Source of the DNA: Mycobacterium kubicae
GTDB lineage: Bacteria; Actinomycetota; Actinomycetes; Mycobacteriales; Mycobacteriaceae
Assembly: GCF_015689175.1 (NCBI RefSeq)
Contig: NZ_CP065047.1
Coordinates: forward strand, 1,736,001 to 1,800,000
Direction of reading: 5' to 3'
DNA: 64,000 bases
The position numbers were made by a program, and so were the translations under genes. The notes beneath the pieces were generated by a model. That model did not search any database, had not been told where the DNA came from, and was given only the letters and a program-made list of their open reading frames with translations. Of this stretch, positions 25,490 through 38,129 are shown in pieces; positions within the stretch are counted from its first letter, which is position 1, and each line of letters starts with the position of its first letter.

Positions 25490-25537
25490 ACACAACTTCT
25501 TGTGTTGCCCCGGCTTGTCGTACCCCAGGGGTAGTGT
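25490..25537 (+). promoter_or_regulatory. Paired NrdR boxes upstream of nrdF
   Basis: ACACAACTTCTTGTGT at 25490-25505 is a near-consensus NrdR box. ACCCCAGGGGTAGTGT at 25522-25537 is the second, sharing CCC-AGG-GTAGTGT with the box before nrdHIE. Starts are 32 bp apart, the same as at nrdHIE. nrdF starts 50 bases downstream. The matching geometry strongly suggests coordinated repression of both reductase transcripts. Confidence 0.75.
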
Positions 25538-25575
25538 TTGAGACCTGCGCAGCGCAGATCAATCGCACCTGGTGA

Positions 25576-26562
<987 letters not shown>

Positions 26563-26623
26563 AGGGACTCCGCGACTCGCAGCAGTGTGCCGAAGGTCGC
26601 GCTGAGTGACGCGCGTGACGCGA

Positions 26624-27190
26624 TCAGTCGTGCTTCGCCTCGTAGCGCAGCAGGACCGTACCACCGGGGAAGGTGCGATTCTCCAACAGTCGCAGCGAGA
26701 TCCATGACGGCAGTGCCGGGAAGAATGGGGTGCCGCCGCCGGTGATGGTGGGCGCGACCACGATTCGGTACTCATCCACCAGTCCGGCCTGCACAATCGG
26801 TGCGGCCAGCGTCGCGCCGGCCACTTCCAGCCTGCCGTCGGTTTCGGCTTTCAGCTTCTTCACCACCTCGACCGGGTCGCGGCGTTCCAGGCGCGAGTTC
26901 CAGTCGACTGACTCCAAGGTGCGTGAGAACACGACCTTGGGCATGTCACGCCAGATCCGGGCGAAGTCGATGATCAACAGGGTGGCGTCCGGAGCCTCAT
27001 CGGCGGTCGGCCAGTACGCGGACATCAGCTCGTAGAGCCGCCGGCCGTAGAACGCGCACGCGGTCTCCCGCTCGAAGTCGTTCCAGTACTGGTGCAGTTC
27101 TTCGCTCGGTTCGGACCAGTCGATGTTGCCGTGCGCGTCGGCGATGTACCCGTCCACCGACACGTTGAAGCCATAGATGAGTCTGCCCAT
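26624..27190 (-). CDS. RibD C-terminal-domain / dihydrofolate-reductase-like protein
   Basis: 188 residues of the bacterial dihydrofolate-reductase-like group with a RibD C-terminal fold. Visible: RLIYGFNVSVDGYIADAHGN at the N-terminus, ETACAFYGRRLYELM, a Gly/Ala loop EVAGATLAAPIVQAGLVDEY and the end strand LRLLENRTFPGGTVLLRYE. They use NADPH; the substrate of these stand-alone paralogues is unknown. ATG 27190 is chosen because the earlier TTG-initiated residues are not conserved. The gene sits alone between two identical 23-bp copies of the nrdF 3' end, which suggests insertion there. Confidence 0.85.
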   Translation of the reverse strand: MGRLIYGFNVSVDGYIADAHGNIDWSEPSEELHQYWNDFERETACAFYGRRLYELMSAYWPTADEAPDATLLIIDFARIWRDMPKVVFSRTLESVDWNSRLERRDPVEVVKKLKAETDGRLEVAGATLAAPIVQAGLVDEYRIVVAPTITGGGTPFFPALPSWISLRLLENRTFPGGTVLLRYEAKHD

Positions 27191-27241
27191 GCAGATCAGA
27201 CTGCACCGACGGGCGAAAGTCATCGCGACGTGCGGCGCCTG

Positions 27242-27264
27242 CGAGGACGAGGACTGGGACTTCT
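27242..27264 (+). repeat. 23-bp direct repeat, copy 2
   Basis: Identical to the nrdF 3' end at 26538-26560 and again followed in frame by a stop (TAA rather than TGA). It has no reading-frame role here and lies 52 bases upstream of the reductase start codon. Its last two bases overlap the stop of the small Cys-rich gene. Confidence 0.85.
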
Positions 27265-27427
27265 AACCCCGCCCGGCCGGCGAACGATCACCGGTCCCAG
27301 CATCGAGCTCGGGATGCCCGCCGCACCACTGATCATCGGGCACACCGGCTTTGACCTCGTCGACGTGTTCGCCGCACCCGGCCCAGGTGGTCTTGCCGCA
27401 GACCTGGCATTGCACCGCGTAACACAT
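27263..27427 (-). CDS. Small Cys-rich protein, 54 residues
   Basis: ATG at 27427-27425 opens a 54-codon frame with GAGGAG at good spacing. The product begins MCYAVQCQVCGKTTWAGCGE and has Cys at 2, 7, 10, 18 and 35, resembling short mycobacterial CxxC proteins that I recall as conserved hypotheticals. A zinc-ribbon-like metal site is plausible (CxxC plus later Cys/His: CGEHVD, CGGHPE). It ends at the edge of the second 23-bp repeat, so it may be what originally lay next to nrdF. Function unknown. Confidence 0.65.
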   Translation of the reverse strand: MCYAVQCQVCGKTTWAGCGEHVDEVKAGVPDDQWCGGHPELDAGTGDRSPAGRG

Positions 27428-27590
27428 GGCTTCTCCTCGTCGCGACATTCGACAACACCCGCTGGAAACAGTCTGCCAAGAATGTGGCTGCCGTCCGTCA
27501 CGCAAGCCCGGAGTGAACGGCATATGAATACTGGGAATGGTCTGATCCGCCGCGGTGGCGCCGCTCAATACCTACCGTGAAACTGAGTGG

Positions 27591-28001
27591 GTGACGACAT
27601 CGCGTACTTCTCACGCTTCCCAGTTCTTCAAGTCGGTCGTGCGTTGGCTGCAGGTCGGCTACCCCAACGGCGTACCCGGCCCCGACCAGGTCCCGTTGCT
27701 GGCGTTGCTGCGCAGCACCCCGCTCACCGCAGAACAGCTGCAAGAGGTCATCGCCGAACTCACCGCGAAGGGATCACCCGCGGCGGTTGACGGCGTGATC
27801 GACGGCAATGAAATCGCCCAAACCATCTCCGAATTGACCCACCACGACCCCGGCCCCGAGAACGTCCGGCGCGTGGCCGCCACGTTGGCCGCCGCGGGCT
27901 GGCCCCTGGCCGGCATCGACGTCAGCGAGGTCATCCCGGGCGACGAAGACGCGGAGATCGCTGAGGAGATCGCGTCGTCGCGCGCTACCTCACAGGCTTG
28001 A
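27591..28001 (+). CDS. DUF3349-family protein
   Basis: 136 residues from GTG 27591. Helical pattern [35 protein letters not shown] is the core of DUF3349 proteins (Rv3046c group, N-terminal helical bundle), followed by a second half [30 protein letters not shown]. Small, acidic, soluble; function unknown. The 3' end overlaps the end of convergent adhC by 12 bases, as compact mycobacterial gene ends often do. Confidence 0.75.
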   Translation: MTTSRTSHASQFFKSVVRWLQVGYPNGVPGPDQVPLLALLRSTPLTAEQLQEVIAELTAKGSPAAVDGVIDGNEIAQTISELTHHDPGPENVRRVAATLAAAGWPLAGIDVSEVIPGDEDAEIAEEIASSRATSQA

Positions 28002-29030
28002 GATGTCGATGACGAAGCGGTAGCGCACGTCGCTGGCCAGTACCCGCTCGTAGGCCTCGTTGACGTAATCGGCTTCGATCACCTCGATCTCGGGCGTGAC
28101 CTCATGCTCGGCGCAGAAGTCCAGCATCTCCTGGGTTTCGGCGATGCCGCCGATGTTCGACCCGGACAAGCTGCGCCGTGCCAGCGCCAGCGGGAACGCC
28201 GGGACCTCCATGGGGTGCTCGGGGATGCCGAGTTCGACCAGGGTGCCGTCGACATCGAGCAGGCCCAGGTAGTCGCCCAGATTCAGGTTCGCCGACACGG
28301 TGTTCAGGATCAGGTCGAAGCTGGACCGCAGATTGCGGAAGGTGTCGCGGTCGGAGGTGGCGTAGTAGTTACTGGCGCCCAGCCGCAAGCCGTCTTCCAT
28401 CTTCTTCAACGACTGGGACAGGACGGTCACCTCGGCGCCCATTGCTGCGCCCAGCTTGACGCCCATGTGGCCCAGCCCGCCCAGGCCGATGATCGCCAGC
28501 CGGGTGTCGGCACCGGCGTTCCAGTGCCGCAGCGGGGAAAACAGCGTGACGCCGGCGCACAGCAACGGCGCCGCCTTGTCCAGGGGTAGGGAGTCCGGGA
28601 TGCGCACGACGTAGTTCTCGTCGACGACGATCGCCTGGCTGTACCCGCCCTGCGTCGACTCGCCGTCCTTGCCGATGGAGTTGTAGGTGAAGGTCGCGCC
28701 CCGCTTGCAGTACTGCTCGAGCCCGGCCCGGCAACTGCTGCATTCACGGCACGAATCGACCATGCAGCCCACCCCGACGTGGTCGCCCACCTTGTACTTG
28801 GAGACCTCGGAGCCCACGGCGCTGACCACACCGGCGATTTCGTGGCCGGGGACTACCGGGTAGTTCGGCTGGCCCCACTCGGCTTTCACGGTGTGGATGT
28901 CGGAGTGGCAAATGCCGGCGAACTTGATGTCGATCGCGACGTCGTGCGGGCCGGGGTCGCGCCGGTTGATGGTGGTCTTGGTCAACGGTTCAGTCGCCGA
29001 AGTCGCGGCGTACGCGGAAACAGTGCTCAT
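27990..29030 (-). CDS. adhC: NADP-dependent zinc alcohol dehydrogenase
   Basis: 346 residues, the AdhC (Rv3045) counterpart and cinnamyl-alcohol-dehydrogenase type. Catalytic zinc ligands: CHSDIH (Cys at about 41), GHE at 62-64 and a later Cys. Structural zinc loop: [15 protein letters not shown]. Cofactor loop [17 protein letters not shown] at about 180. It reduces aldehydes with NADPH, and has been proposed to matter for lipid or aldehyde turnover in mycobacteria. A strong AT-rich dyad lies 26-44 bases upstream of the start. Convergent with the DUF3349 gene. Confidence 0.95.
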   Translation of the reverse strand: MSTVSAYAATSATEPLTKTTINRRDPGPHDVAIDIKFAGICHSDIHTVKAEWGQPNYPVVPGHEIAGVVSAVGSEVSKYKVGDHVGVGCMVDSCRECSSCRAGLEQYCKRGATFTYNSIGKDGESTQGGYSQAIVVDENYVVRIPDSLPLDKAAPLLCAGVTLFSPLRHWNAGADTRLAIIGLGGLGHMGVKLGAAMGAEVTVLSQSLKKMEDGLRLGASNYYATSDRDTFRNLRSSFDLILNTVSANLNLGDYLGLLDVDGTLVELGIPEHPMEVPAFPLALARRSLSGSNIGGIAETQEMLDFCAEHEVTPEIEVIEADYVNEAYERVLASDVRYRFVIDISSL

Positions 29031-29055
29031 CGAATTCCTTTTTCGGTTACGTGGC

Positions 29056-29074
29056 TAACTAAAAAGCTTAGTTA
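29056..29074. promoter_or_regulatory. AT-rich dyad upstream of adhC
   Basis: TAACTAA-AAAGC-TTAGTTA is a perfect 7-bp inverted repeat with 5-base spacer in an otherwise GC-rich genome, 26 bases before the adhC ATG. No regulator gene is adjacent, so the binding protein is unknown. It does not fit the TTAA-N3-TTAA-N5-TTAA pattern of the carotenoid region. Confidence 0.5.
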
Positions 29075-29110
29075 AGGTAAGGGATTCTCGCCAATCGGCC
29101 GGTCAGCGCG

Positions 29111-30235
29111 CTAGTTGATCGGAGCGTTGATCCAGCGCAGGTCTTCGACGATGCCGCGGGCGGCGACGACGCCTTCACCGGTTTGCCAGATCTCGTCGTT
29201 GACGACGAACACACGGTTGTCGCGATTGGCCGAGAGCCGGCGCCACGGATCGCTGTCGAAAACGGTGGCCGCACGTTCGGCGGCGGCGGGGGAGGCGCAC
29301 GACACATAGATGATGTCGGCGTCGGCCGCCGAGAAGTCCGGTCCCTTGGCCAGGTCGGCGTCGGTTGCGCCCATTTCGACATACGGCTTGTCGGTGAACC
29401 GCTGGGCCGCCGGCCGGTCCACTCCGACGGCGCTCAGCACACTGGCCGGAAAGTTCCTCGCCCCATAGACCCGCACGGTCGTAGTGGTCAGTTGGACGAT
29501 CGACGCCTGAAAGTGGGCGGCGTCCCGCTTGGTCCCGATGTCCGTCGCGCGTTGTCGGAAGGCGGTGATGAGCGCGTCGGCCGCGGCGCTGCGGGCCGTC
29601 GCCGCGCCGACGCCGCGGACGTTGTCCTCCCACGCCGCACCCGGCGCCGCGGTGAAGACCGTCGGCGCGATCGCCGACAGCTGCCCGTAGAGCGCCGGCG
29701 TCAAGAACTGCGAACCCAAGACCAGGTCGGGATGGGCCGCGGCGATGGCCTTGAGATCGGGCGCGCTGCGGGTCCCGACTCCGGGCACGCCGTGCACCAC
29801 GGCACCCAAGTAGGCGGGCTGGCTCGAGGAGCCGTCGGGCAAGGCCGCGCCGACCACCCGAGACTGCAGGCCCAGCGCACACAGAGTGTCGAGCTGGTCA
29901 CCGGAGAGCACCACGATGCGCTGCGGGTCGGCGGGGACCTGGGCGACGTCCGGGGTGACCCCGGCCGCGTTGCGGGCCGGCCGGGTGGGCGGGCCGGGAT
30001 CGGGTGCGGCCGCGTCTCGCGCGCACGACTGGTCGGACTGGCGGTCGTTGCCCAGCACGCCGGCTCCGGCGATCTGGGTGGTCGGGTTGACCAGCGGCCG
30101 TGCCGAGTTGGGAGCCTGATCAGAACCGCAACCGGTGCAGGCCATCGGCATGATTGCTGCCGCTGCGGCGAGCGCTGTCAGTCGCTTGCGGCCGAGTCGC
30201 ACGGCTTCGACGGTAACATCCTTCCCACCTGGCAC
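29111..30235 (-). CDS. fecB: FecB-like periplasmic binding lipoprotein
   Basis: 374 residues, the Rv3044 counterpart. Signal peptide to about residue 36 with Cys in MACTGCGS as lipid-attachment candidates (the lipobox is not ideal), a disordered linker, then a class III periplasmic-binding fold: RIVVLSGDQLDTLCALGL, DLKAIAAAHPDLVLGSQFLT, ADADIIYVSCASPAAAERA. FecB proteins bind iron-siderophore or heme-like ligands; mycobacterial FecB has been linked to carboxymycobactin. GTG 30235 is the outermost start, with GTG 30202 a shorter alternative. No permease is adjacent, as in M. tuberculosis. Divergent from ctaD. Confidence 0.92.
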   Translation of the reverse strand: MPGGKDVTVEAVRLGRKRLTALAAAAAIMPMACTGCGSDQAPNSARPLVNPTTQIAGAGVLGNDRQSDQSCARDAAAPDPGPPTRPARNAAGVTPDVAQVPADPQRIVVLSGDQLDTLCALGLQSRVVGAALPDGSSSQPAYLGAVVHGVPGVGTRSAPDLKAIAAAHPDLVLGSQFLTPALYGQLSAIAPTVFTAAPGAAWEDNVRGVGAATARSAAADALITAFRQRATDIGTKRDAAHFQASIVQLTTTTVRVYGARNFPASVLSAVGVDRPAAQRFTDKPYVEMGATDADLAKGPDFSAADADIIYVSCASPAAAERAATVFDSDPWRRLSANRDNRVFVVNDEIWQTGEGVVAARGIVEDLRWINAPIN

Positions 30236-30292
30236 AGCGGTCTGCAGAAACGCCTAACCGGGCCGCGGGGCGTCGTTTACGACAGTTTGTAG

Positions 30293-32131
<1,839 letters not shown>

Positions 32132-32150
32132 TGGACCGTCCCGACGGTAA

Positions 32151-33392
<1,242 letters not shown>

Positions 33393-33453
33393 TCGCTCGC
33401 GAAGCTGATGACCCGCCAACCTTGGCCACCCCCCGGTACGGCACGATGGTCGA

Positions 33454-34296
33454 GTGCCCGAGAACGGCGAATATGAGGCCGACCCCGACCTGCTGATCGA
33501 CTTCAGGAACGTATCGCTGCGCCGCAATGGCCGGGTACTGGTCGGCCCGCTGGACTGGGCCGTCGAACTCGACGAACGCTGGGTCATCATCGGCGCCAAC
33601 GGCGCCGGCAAGACCTCGCTGCTGCGCATCGCCGCCGCCTCCGAGCACCCGTCGACCGGCGTCGCCTTCATCCTCGGCGAGCGACTGGGCCGAATCGACG
33701 TCTCCGAACTACGCGCCCGGATCGGGCTGAGCTCGGCGTCGCTGGCGCAGCGCGTGCCCAGCGACGAGGTGGTGCGCGACCTGGTGGTGTCGGCCGGTTA
33801 TTCGGTGCTGGGCCGGTGGCGGGAACGGTACGAGGACATCGACTATCAGCGCGCCGTCGACATGCTGGAAAGCCTGGGCGCTGAGCATCTGGCCGACCGC
33901 ACCTACGGCACCCTGTCCGAAGGGGAGCGCAAGCGGGTGCTGATCGCCCGCGCGTTGATGACCGATCCCGAACTGTTGCTGCTCGACGAACCCGCCGCCG
34001 GCCTGGACCTGGGCGGCCGGGAGGAGTTGGTGGCCCGGCTGGCCGACCTGGCCGCCGACCCCGACGCGCCCGCGCTGGTGCTGGTCACCCACCACGTCGA
34101 GGAAGTTCCGCCCGGCTTCAGTCACTGCCTGCTGCTGTCGGAGGCCCAGGTCGTCGCGTCCGGACTGCTGCCCGACGTCCTCACCGCCGACAACCTGTCC
34201 CGAGCGTTCGGTCAGAAGATCGCCCTGGACGTCGTCGACGGGCGGTATTTCGCCCGTCGCGTCCGCACCCGCGCCGCCCACCGGAGGCAACCGTGA
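33454..34296 (+). CDS. ABC transporter ATP-binding protein
   Basis: 280 residues with every nucleotide-binding motif: Walker A GANGAGKTSL (about 49-58), signature LSEGERKRVLIARAL, Walker B LLLLDEPAAGLDL and switch His in LVTHH. The layout resembles the ModF/YheS-like single-domain ATPases and Rv3041c. No permease gene is adjacent, so partner and substrate are unknown; a non-transport role is possible. GTG 33454 is the start. Its TGA overlaps the GTG start of the Nudix gene. Confidence 0.92.
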   Translation: MPENGEYEADPDLLIDFRNVSLRRNGRVLVGPLDWAVELDERWVIIGANGAGKTSLLRIAAASEHPSTGVAFILGERLGRIDVSELRARIGLSSASLAQRVPSDEVVRDLVVSAGYSVLGRWRERYEDIDYQRAVDMLESLGAEHLADRTYGTLSEGERKRVLIARALMTDPELLLLDEPAAGLDLGGREELVARLADLAADPDAPALVLVTHHVEEVPPGFSHCLLLSEAQVVASGLLPDVLTADNLSRAFGQKIALDVVDGRYFARRVRTRAAHRRQP

Positions 34297-35117
34297 GTTC
34301 ACCGCAGGACCAACCGCCGCTGACACCACGCCCGGCGGCGACGGTGATGCTGGTGCGCGATACGCCCGAGGGCATCGCCGTGTTCCTCATGCGCAGGCAC
34401 TCGGCGATGGAGTTCGCGCCGGGGGTGATCGTCTTTCCGGGCGGCGGCGTCGACGAGCGCGACCGCAACACTGATATTGCGTGGGCGGGTCCGCCGCCGC
34501 AGTGGTGGGCGCAGCGGTTCGGGATCGAACCGGACCTGGCCGAGGCGCTGGTATGCGCCGCCGCGCGGGAGACCTTCGAGGAGTCCGGCGTGCTGTTCGC
34601 CGGACCTGCCGACGACCCCGACGGCATCGTCAAAGACGCCTCGGTCTACGGCGACGCCCGCCGCGACCTGGCCGATCGGACGCTGTCCTTCGCCGACTTC
34701 CTGCGCCGTGAGAACCTGGTGCTGCGCTCGGATCTGCTGCGGCCCTGGGCGAACTGGGTCACCCCGGAGGCCGAACGCACCCGCCGCTACGACACCTACT
34801 TCTTCGTGGCCGCCCTGCCTGAGGGGCAACGCGCCGACGGGGAGAACACCGAGTCCGACCGGGCCGGCTGGGCGTTGCCCCACGACGCGATCGCTGACTT
34901 CGCGGCCGGCCGCAACGTCTTGTTGCCGCCCACCTGGACTCAGCTCGACTCGCTGGCCGGGCGCACGGTCGCCGATGTGCTGGCCGTGGAACGCCAGATT
35001 GTTCCGGTGCAGCCGCTGCTCGAAATGCGCGGCGACAATTGGGTTTTCGAGTTCTTCGACTCCGACCGCTACCACGAGGCGCGCAAAGCGGGCGGATTCA
35101 TGGGGTGGCCTCTTTGA
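34293..35117 (+). CDS. Nudix hydrolase (NUDT7/19-like)
   Basis: 274 residues. Nudix-box remnants are split by an insertion: [15 protein letters not shown] early and [15 protein letters not shown] later supply the REx2EExG core. This split arrangement with a long C-terminal alpha/beta part is typical of the peroxisomal NUDT7/NUDT19 and Rv3040c group, which hydrolyse CoA or acyl-CoA-like diphosphates. Placement before an enoyl-CoA hydratase gene agrees with CoA-linked chemistry. Start GTG 34293 overlaps the ABC gene stop; the 3' end overlaps the hydratase start. Confidence 0.9.
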   Translation: MSSPQDQPPLTPRPAATVMLVRDTPEGIAVFLMRRHSAMEFAPGVIVFPGGGVDERDRNTDIAWAGPPPQWWAQRFGIEPDLAEALVCAAARETFEESGVLFAGPADDPDGIVKDASVYGDARRDLADRTLSFADFLRRENLVLRSDLLRPWANWVTPEAERTRRYDTYFFVAALPEGQRADGENTESDRAGWALPHDAIADFAAGRNVLLPPTWTQLDSLAGRTVADVLAVERQIVPVQPLLEMRGDNWVFEFFDSDRYHEARKAGGFMGWPL

Positions 35118-35878
35118 GCGAGTTCGTCCACGTCGTGGTCAGCGACGGCACCCAGGACGCCGGGCTGGCCATGCTGCTGTTGTCGCGGCCGCCGACCAAT
35201 GCGATGACCCGCCAGGTCTACCGGGAGATCGCTGCCGCGGCCGCCGAACTGGGCCGGCGCGACGACGTCGCGGTGGTGATCTTGTTCGGCGGGCACGAGA
35301 TCTTCTCCGCCGGTGACGACATGCCTGAACTGCGAACCCTGACCCCGGCAGAGGCCGACACCGCCGCACGGGTGCGGCGCGAGGCCATCGACGCGGTGGC
35401 CGCCATCCCGAAACCGACCGTCGCCGCCATCACCGGATACGCGTTGGGCGCCGGGCTGACGCTCGCCCTGGCCGCCGACTGGCGGGTCAGCGGCGACAAC
35501 GTCAAGTTCGGCGCCACCGAGATCTTGGCGGGCCTGATCCCCGGCGGCGGGGGCATGGCCCGGCTGACCCAGGTAGCCGGCCCCAGCCGCGCCAAGGAAC
35601 TGGTGTTCAGCGGCCGCTTCTTCGACGCAGAAGAGGCGCTGACCCTGGGCCTGATCGACGACATGGTGGCACCCGACGACGTCTACGACGCCGCGGCGCA
35701 GTGGGCGCGGCGGTTCCTGGACGGCCCGGCATACGCGCTGGCCGCGGCCAAAGCCGGCATCAACGACGTGCTCGAGTTGGCGCCGGACGAACGCCTGGCC
35801 GCCGAAAGCCGCCGCTACGTCGAGGTCTTCGCCGCTGGTCACGGTGCTGGCCAGCACCGCACCGGCGACGGCCGTTAG
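35105..35878 (+). CDS. echA17: Enoyl-CoA hydratase/isomerase
   Basis: 257 residues of the crotonase family, matching EchA17 (Rv3039c). First oxyanion-hole segment [15 protein letters not shown] and second [20 protein letters not shown] are both present, with [19 protein letters not shown] carrying the helix near the catalytic Glu sites. It hydrates or isomerises trans-2-enoyl-CoA in beta-oxidation. GTG 35105 is preferred; TTG 35114, which overlaps the Nudix stop, is the alternative. The upstream operon (ABC ATPase, Nudix) is continuous with it. Confidence 0.92.
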   Translation: MASLSEFVHVVVSDGTQDAGLAMLLLSRPPTNAMTRQVYREIAAAAAELGRRDDVAVVILFGGHEIFSAGDDMPELRTLTPAEADTAARVRREAIDAVAAIPKPTVAAITGYALGAGLTLALAADWRVSGDNVKFGATEILAGLIPGGGGMARLTQVAGPSRAKELVFSGRFFDAEEALTLGLIDDMVAPDDVYDAAAQWARRFLDGPAYALAAAKAGINDVLELAPDERLAAESRRYVEVFAAGHGAGQHRTGDGR

Positions 35879-35888
35879 GCTGCCCTGC

Positions 35889-36872
35889 ATGACGAGGAGT
35901 ACAAAAGCCCCCGCTGACGCTGCCCCCAACCCGCATGCCACCGCCGAACAGGTGGAGGCTGCCCGCCACGACAGCAAACTGGCCCAGGTGCTCTACCACG
36001 ACTGGGAGGCCGAGAGCTACGACGACAAGTGGTCGATCTCGTATGACCAGCGCTGCATCGACTACGCACGCGGTCGGTTCGACGCCATCGTTCCCGATGA
36101 AGTGATCGGCCAGCTCCCGTACGACAACGCCCTGGAGCTGGGCTGCGGCACCGGCTTCTTCCTGCTCAACCTGATCCAGGCCGGCGTCGCCCGGCGCGGC
36201 TCAGTCACCGACCTGTCACCGGGCATGGTCAAGGTCGCCACCCGCAACGGGCAGGCGCTGGGCCTGGACATCGACGGCCGGGTTGCCGACGCCGAAGGTA
36301 TTCCCTACGACGACAACACCTTTGACCTCGTGGTCGGACATGCCGTCTTGCACCACATCCCCGACGTCGAGCTGTCGCTGCGCGAGGTCATCCGAGTGCT
36401 CAAGCCGGGCGGCCGGTTCGTATTCGCCGGTGAGCCGACCACCGTCGGCAACACCTACGCCCGTGCGCTGGCGGACCTGACCTGGAATGTCACCATCCGC
36501 GCGGTGAAGCTGCCCGGCCTCGGTGCCTGGCGCCGGCCTCAGGCCGAGCTCGACGAGAACTCGCGCGCGGCGGCCCTCGAGTGGATTGTCGACCTGCACA
36601 CCTTCGAGCCCAGCGACTTGGAGCGGATGGCCACCAACGCCGGCGCGGTTCAGGTTCGCACCGCCAGCGAGGAGTTCACCGCCGCGATGCTGGGCTGGCC
36701 GGTACGCACGTTCGAGTCGACGGTGCCGCCGGGCAAGCTGGGCTGGGGCTGGGCGAAGTTCGCGTTCAACAGCTGGAAGGCATTGAGCTGGGTCGACGCC
36801 AACGTGTGGCGGCATGTGGCGCCCAAAGGCTGGTTCTACAACGTGATGGTGACCGGGGTTAAGCCCTCCTGA
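35889..36872 (+). CDS. SAM-dependent methyltransferase (Rv3038c-like)
   Basis: 327 residues. Class I methyltransferase core: motif I LELGCGTGFFLLNL (about 80-93), motif II region VADAEGIPYDDNTFDLVVGH, and motif III VLKPGGRFVFAGEP. The N-terminal region HDWEAESYDDKWSISYD and the C-terminal Trp-rich tail are shared with mycobacterial Rv3038c. Substrate unknown. Start ATG 35889 is 10 bases after echA17. Its stop overlaps the CTG that appears to start the next gene. Confidence 0.9.
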   Translation: MTRSTKAPADAAPNPHATAEQVEAARHDSKLAQVLYHDWEAESYDDKWSISYDQRCIDYARGRFDAIVPDEVIGQLPYDNALELGCGTGFFLLNLIQAGVARRGSVTDLSPGMVKVATRNGQALGLDIDGRVADAEGIPYDDNTFDLVVGHAVLHHIPDVELSLREVIRVLKPGGRFVFAGEPTTVGNTYARALADLTWNVTIRAVKLPGLGAWRRPQAELDENSRAAALEWIVDLHTFEPSDLERMATNAGAVQVRTASEEFTAAMLGWPVRTFESTVPPGKLGWGWAKFAFNSWKALSWVDANVWRHVAPKGWFYNVMVTGVKPS

Positions 36873-38056
36873 GCGTCAGCCTCACCTTCACCGTCGACGA
36901 CGTCACGTACCTGCGCTCGGACTCCGGTGTCGCGGCCCTGCACGAGGTCGCGGCGCGGGAGCTGACCGATGCCACCCGCATCGCCGACGTCGCGGCCGTG
37001 CGAGCCCGCTTCGGTGACCGCGCGCCGATCCTGGTGGAGACGACGCTGCTGCGCAGGCGCGCCGCCGCCAAACTCGCTGCGCTGGGCGACATCTCGGGCT
37101 GGCTTTTCACCGACGAGGCGCTGCAGCAGGCCACCGTGGCCGACGTCGCCCGACACCGGGCGGCGCGGCTGGCCGGTCGCGTCGTTCACGACGCGACCTG
37201 TTCCATCGGTACCGAACTGGCGGCTCTGCGCGGCACGGCGGCCCACGTCGTGGGCAGTGACCTCGACCCGGTACGACTGCTGATGGCGCGCCACAACCTG
37301 GGCGGGGGCACCGCAGTGTGCCGCGCCGACGCGCTGCGCCCGGTGACCCGCGACGCGGTCGTCGTCGTCGACCCCGCGCGCCGCAGCAAGGGGCGTCGCC
37401 ACTTCCGCCCGGCCGACTACCAGCCGGCACTGGGCCCGCTGCTCGACACCTACGCCGCGCGAGATCTGGCCGTAAAGTGTGCTCCCGGAATCGATTTCGG
37501 CCAGGTGCGGAACCTGGGTTTCGATGGGGAAATCGAGGTAACGTCCTACCGCGGGTCGGTGCGCGAAGCCTGCTTGTGGTCGCGCGGGTTGGCTGAGCCC
37601 GGTGTGCGTCGCCGAGCCAGCCTCCTGGACCGCAACGAACAGCTGACCGACGGCGAACCCGACGACTGCCCGGTGGCACCGGCCGGGCGGTGGATCGTTG
37701 ATCCCGACGGCGCCGTCGTGCGAGCGGGCCTGGTCCGCCAGTACGCGGCCCGGCACGGGCTGTGGCAGCTCGACTCCGACATCGCCTACCTGTCGGGTGA
37801 CCGGCTGCCGGCGGGGGAGCGGGGGTTCGAGGTGCTCGAGCAACTGGCGTTCGACGAACGCCGGCTGCGGCAGACACTGACGGCGATGGACTGCGGGGCG
37901 CTGGAAATCCTCGTCCGCGGGGTCCGGGTGGACCCCGACGCGCTGCGCCGACGGCTCCGGTTACGCGGCAGTCGAGCCCTGTCGGTGGTGATCGCGCGCA
38001 TCGGGTCCGGTACCGCCGGTACCGCAAAGGCCTACGTTTGCTCAGCCACTTGGTAA
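36869..38056 (+). CDS. SAM-dependent methyltransferase-like protein (Rv3037c), probable CTG start
   Basis: About 395 residues. Similarity to Rv3037c as I recall it begins at SVSLTFTVDDVTYLRSD, well upstream of the first ATG/GTG/TTG in frame (GTG at 36998). The codon before that segment is CTG at 36869-36871, overlapping the previous stop in the pattern CTGA, so a rare CTG start is the simplest reading. Domain features: VHDATCSIGTELAAL as a methyltransferase motif I, DPARRSKGRRHF as a DPxR-type catalytic loop, and VKCAPGIDF. These recall THUMP-like nucleic-acid methyltransferases. Likely modifies RNA or protein; target unknown. Confidence 0.82.
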   Translation: MSVSLTFTVDDVTYLRSDSGVAALHEVAARELTDATRIADVAAVRARFGDRAPILVETTLLRRRAAAKLAALGDISGWLFTDEALQQATVADVARHRAARLAGRVVHDATCSIGTELAALRGTAAHVVGSDLDPVRLLMARHNLGGGTAVCRADALRPVTRDAVVVVDPARRSKGRRHFRPADYQPALGPLLDTYAARDLAVKCAPGIDFGQVRNLGFDGEIEVTSYRGSVREACLWSRGLAEPGVRRRASLLDRNEQLTDGEPDDCPVAPAGRWIVDPDGAVVRAGLVRQYAARHGLWQLDSDIAYLSGDRLPAGERGFEVLEQLAFDERRLRQTLTAMDCGALEILVRGVRVDPDALRRRLRLRGSRALSVVIARIGSGTAGTAKAYVCSATW

Positions 38057-38129
38057 CGCCCGGGTACGCTGACGGCGATTACTTTATGTGGCCCTGCAGC
38101 CCTTCTCCTGTGCGAGGACAGTTCAAACC

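Noticed and set aside
29056..29074. adhC dyad as a fifth copy of the TTAA triple operator
   Set aside because: Only one TTAA-like block is present and spacing does not fit offsets 0, 7, 16.
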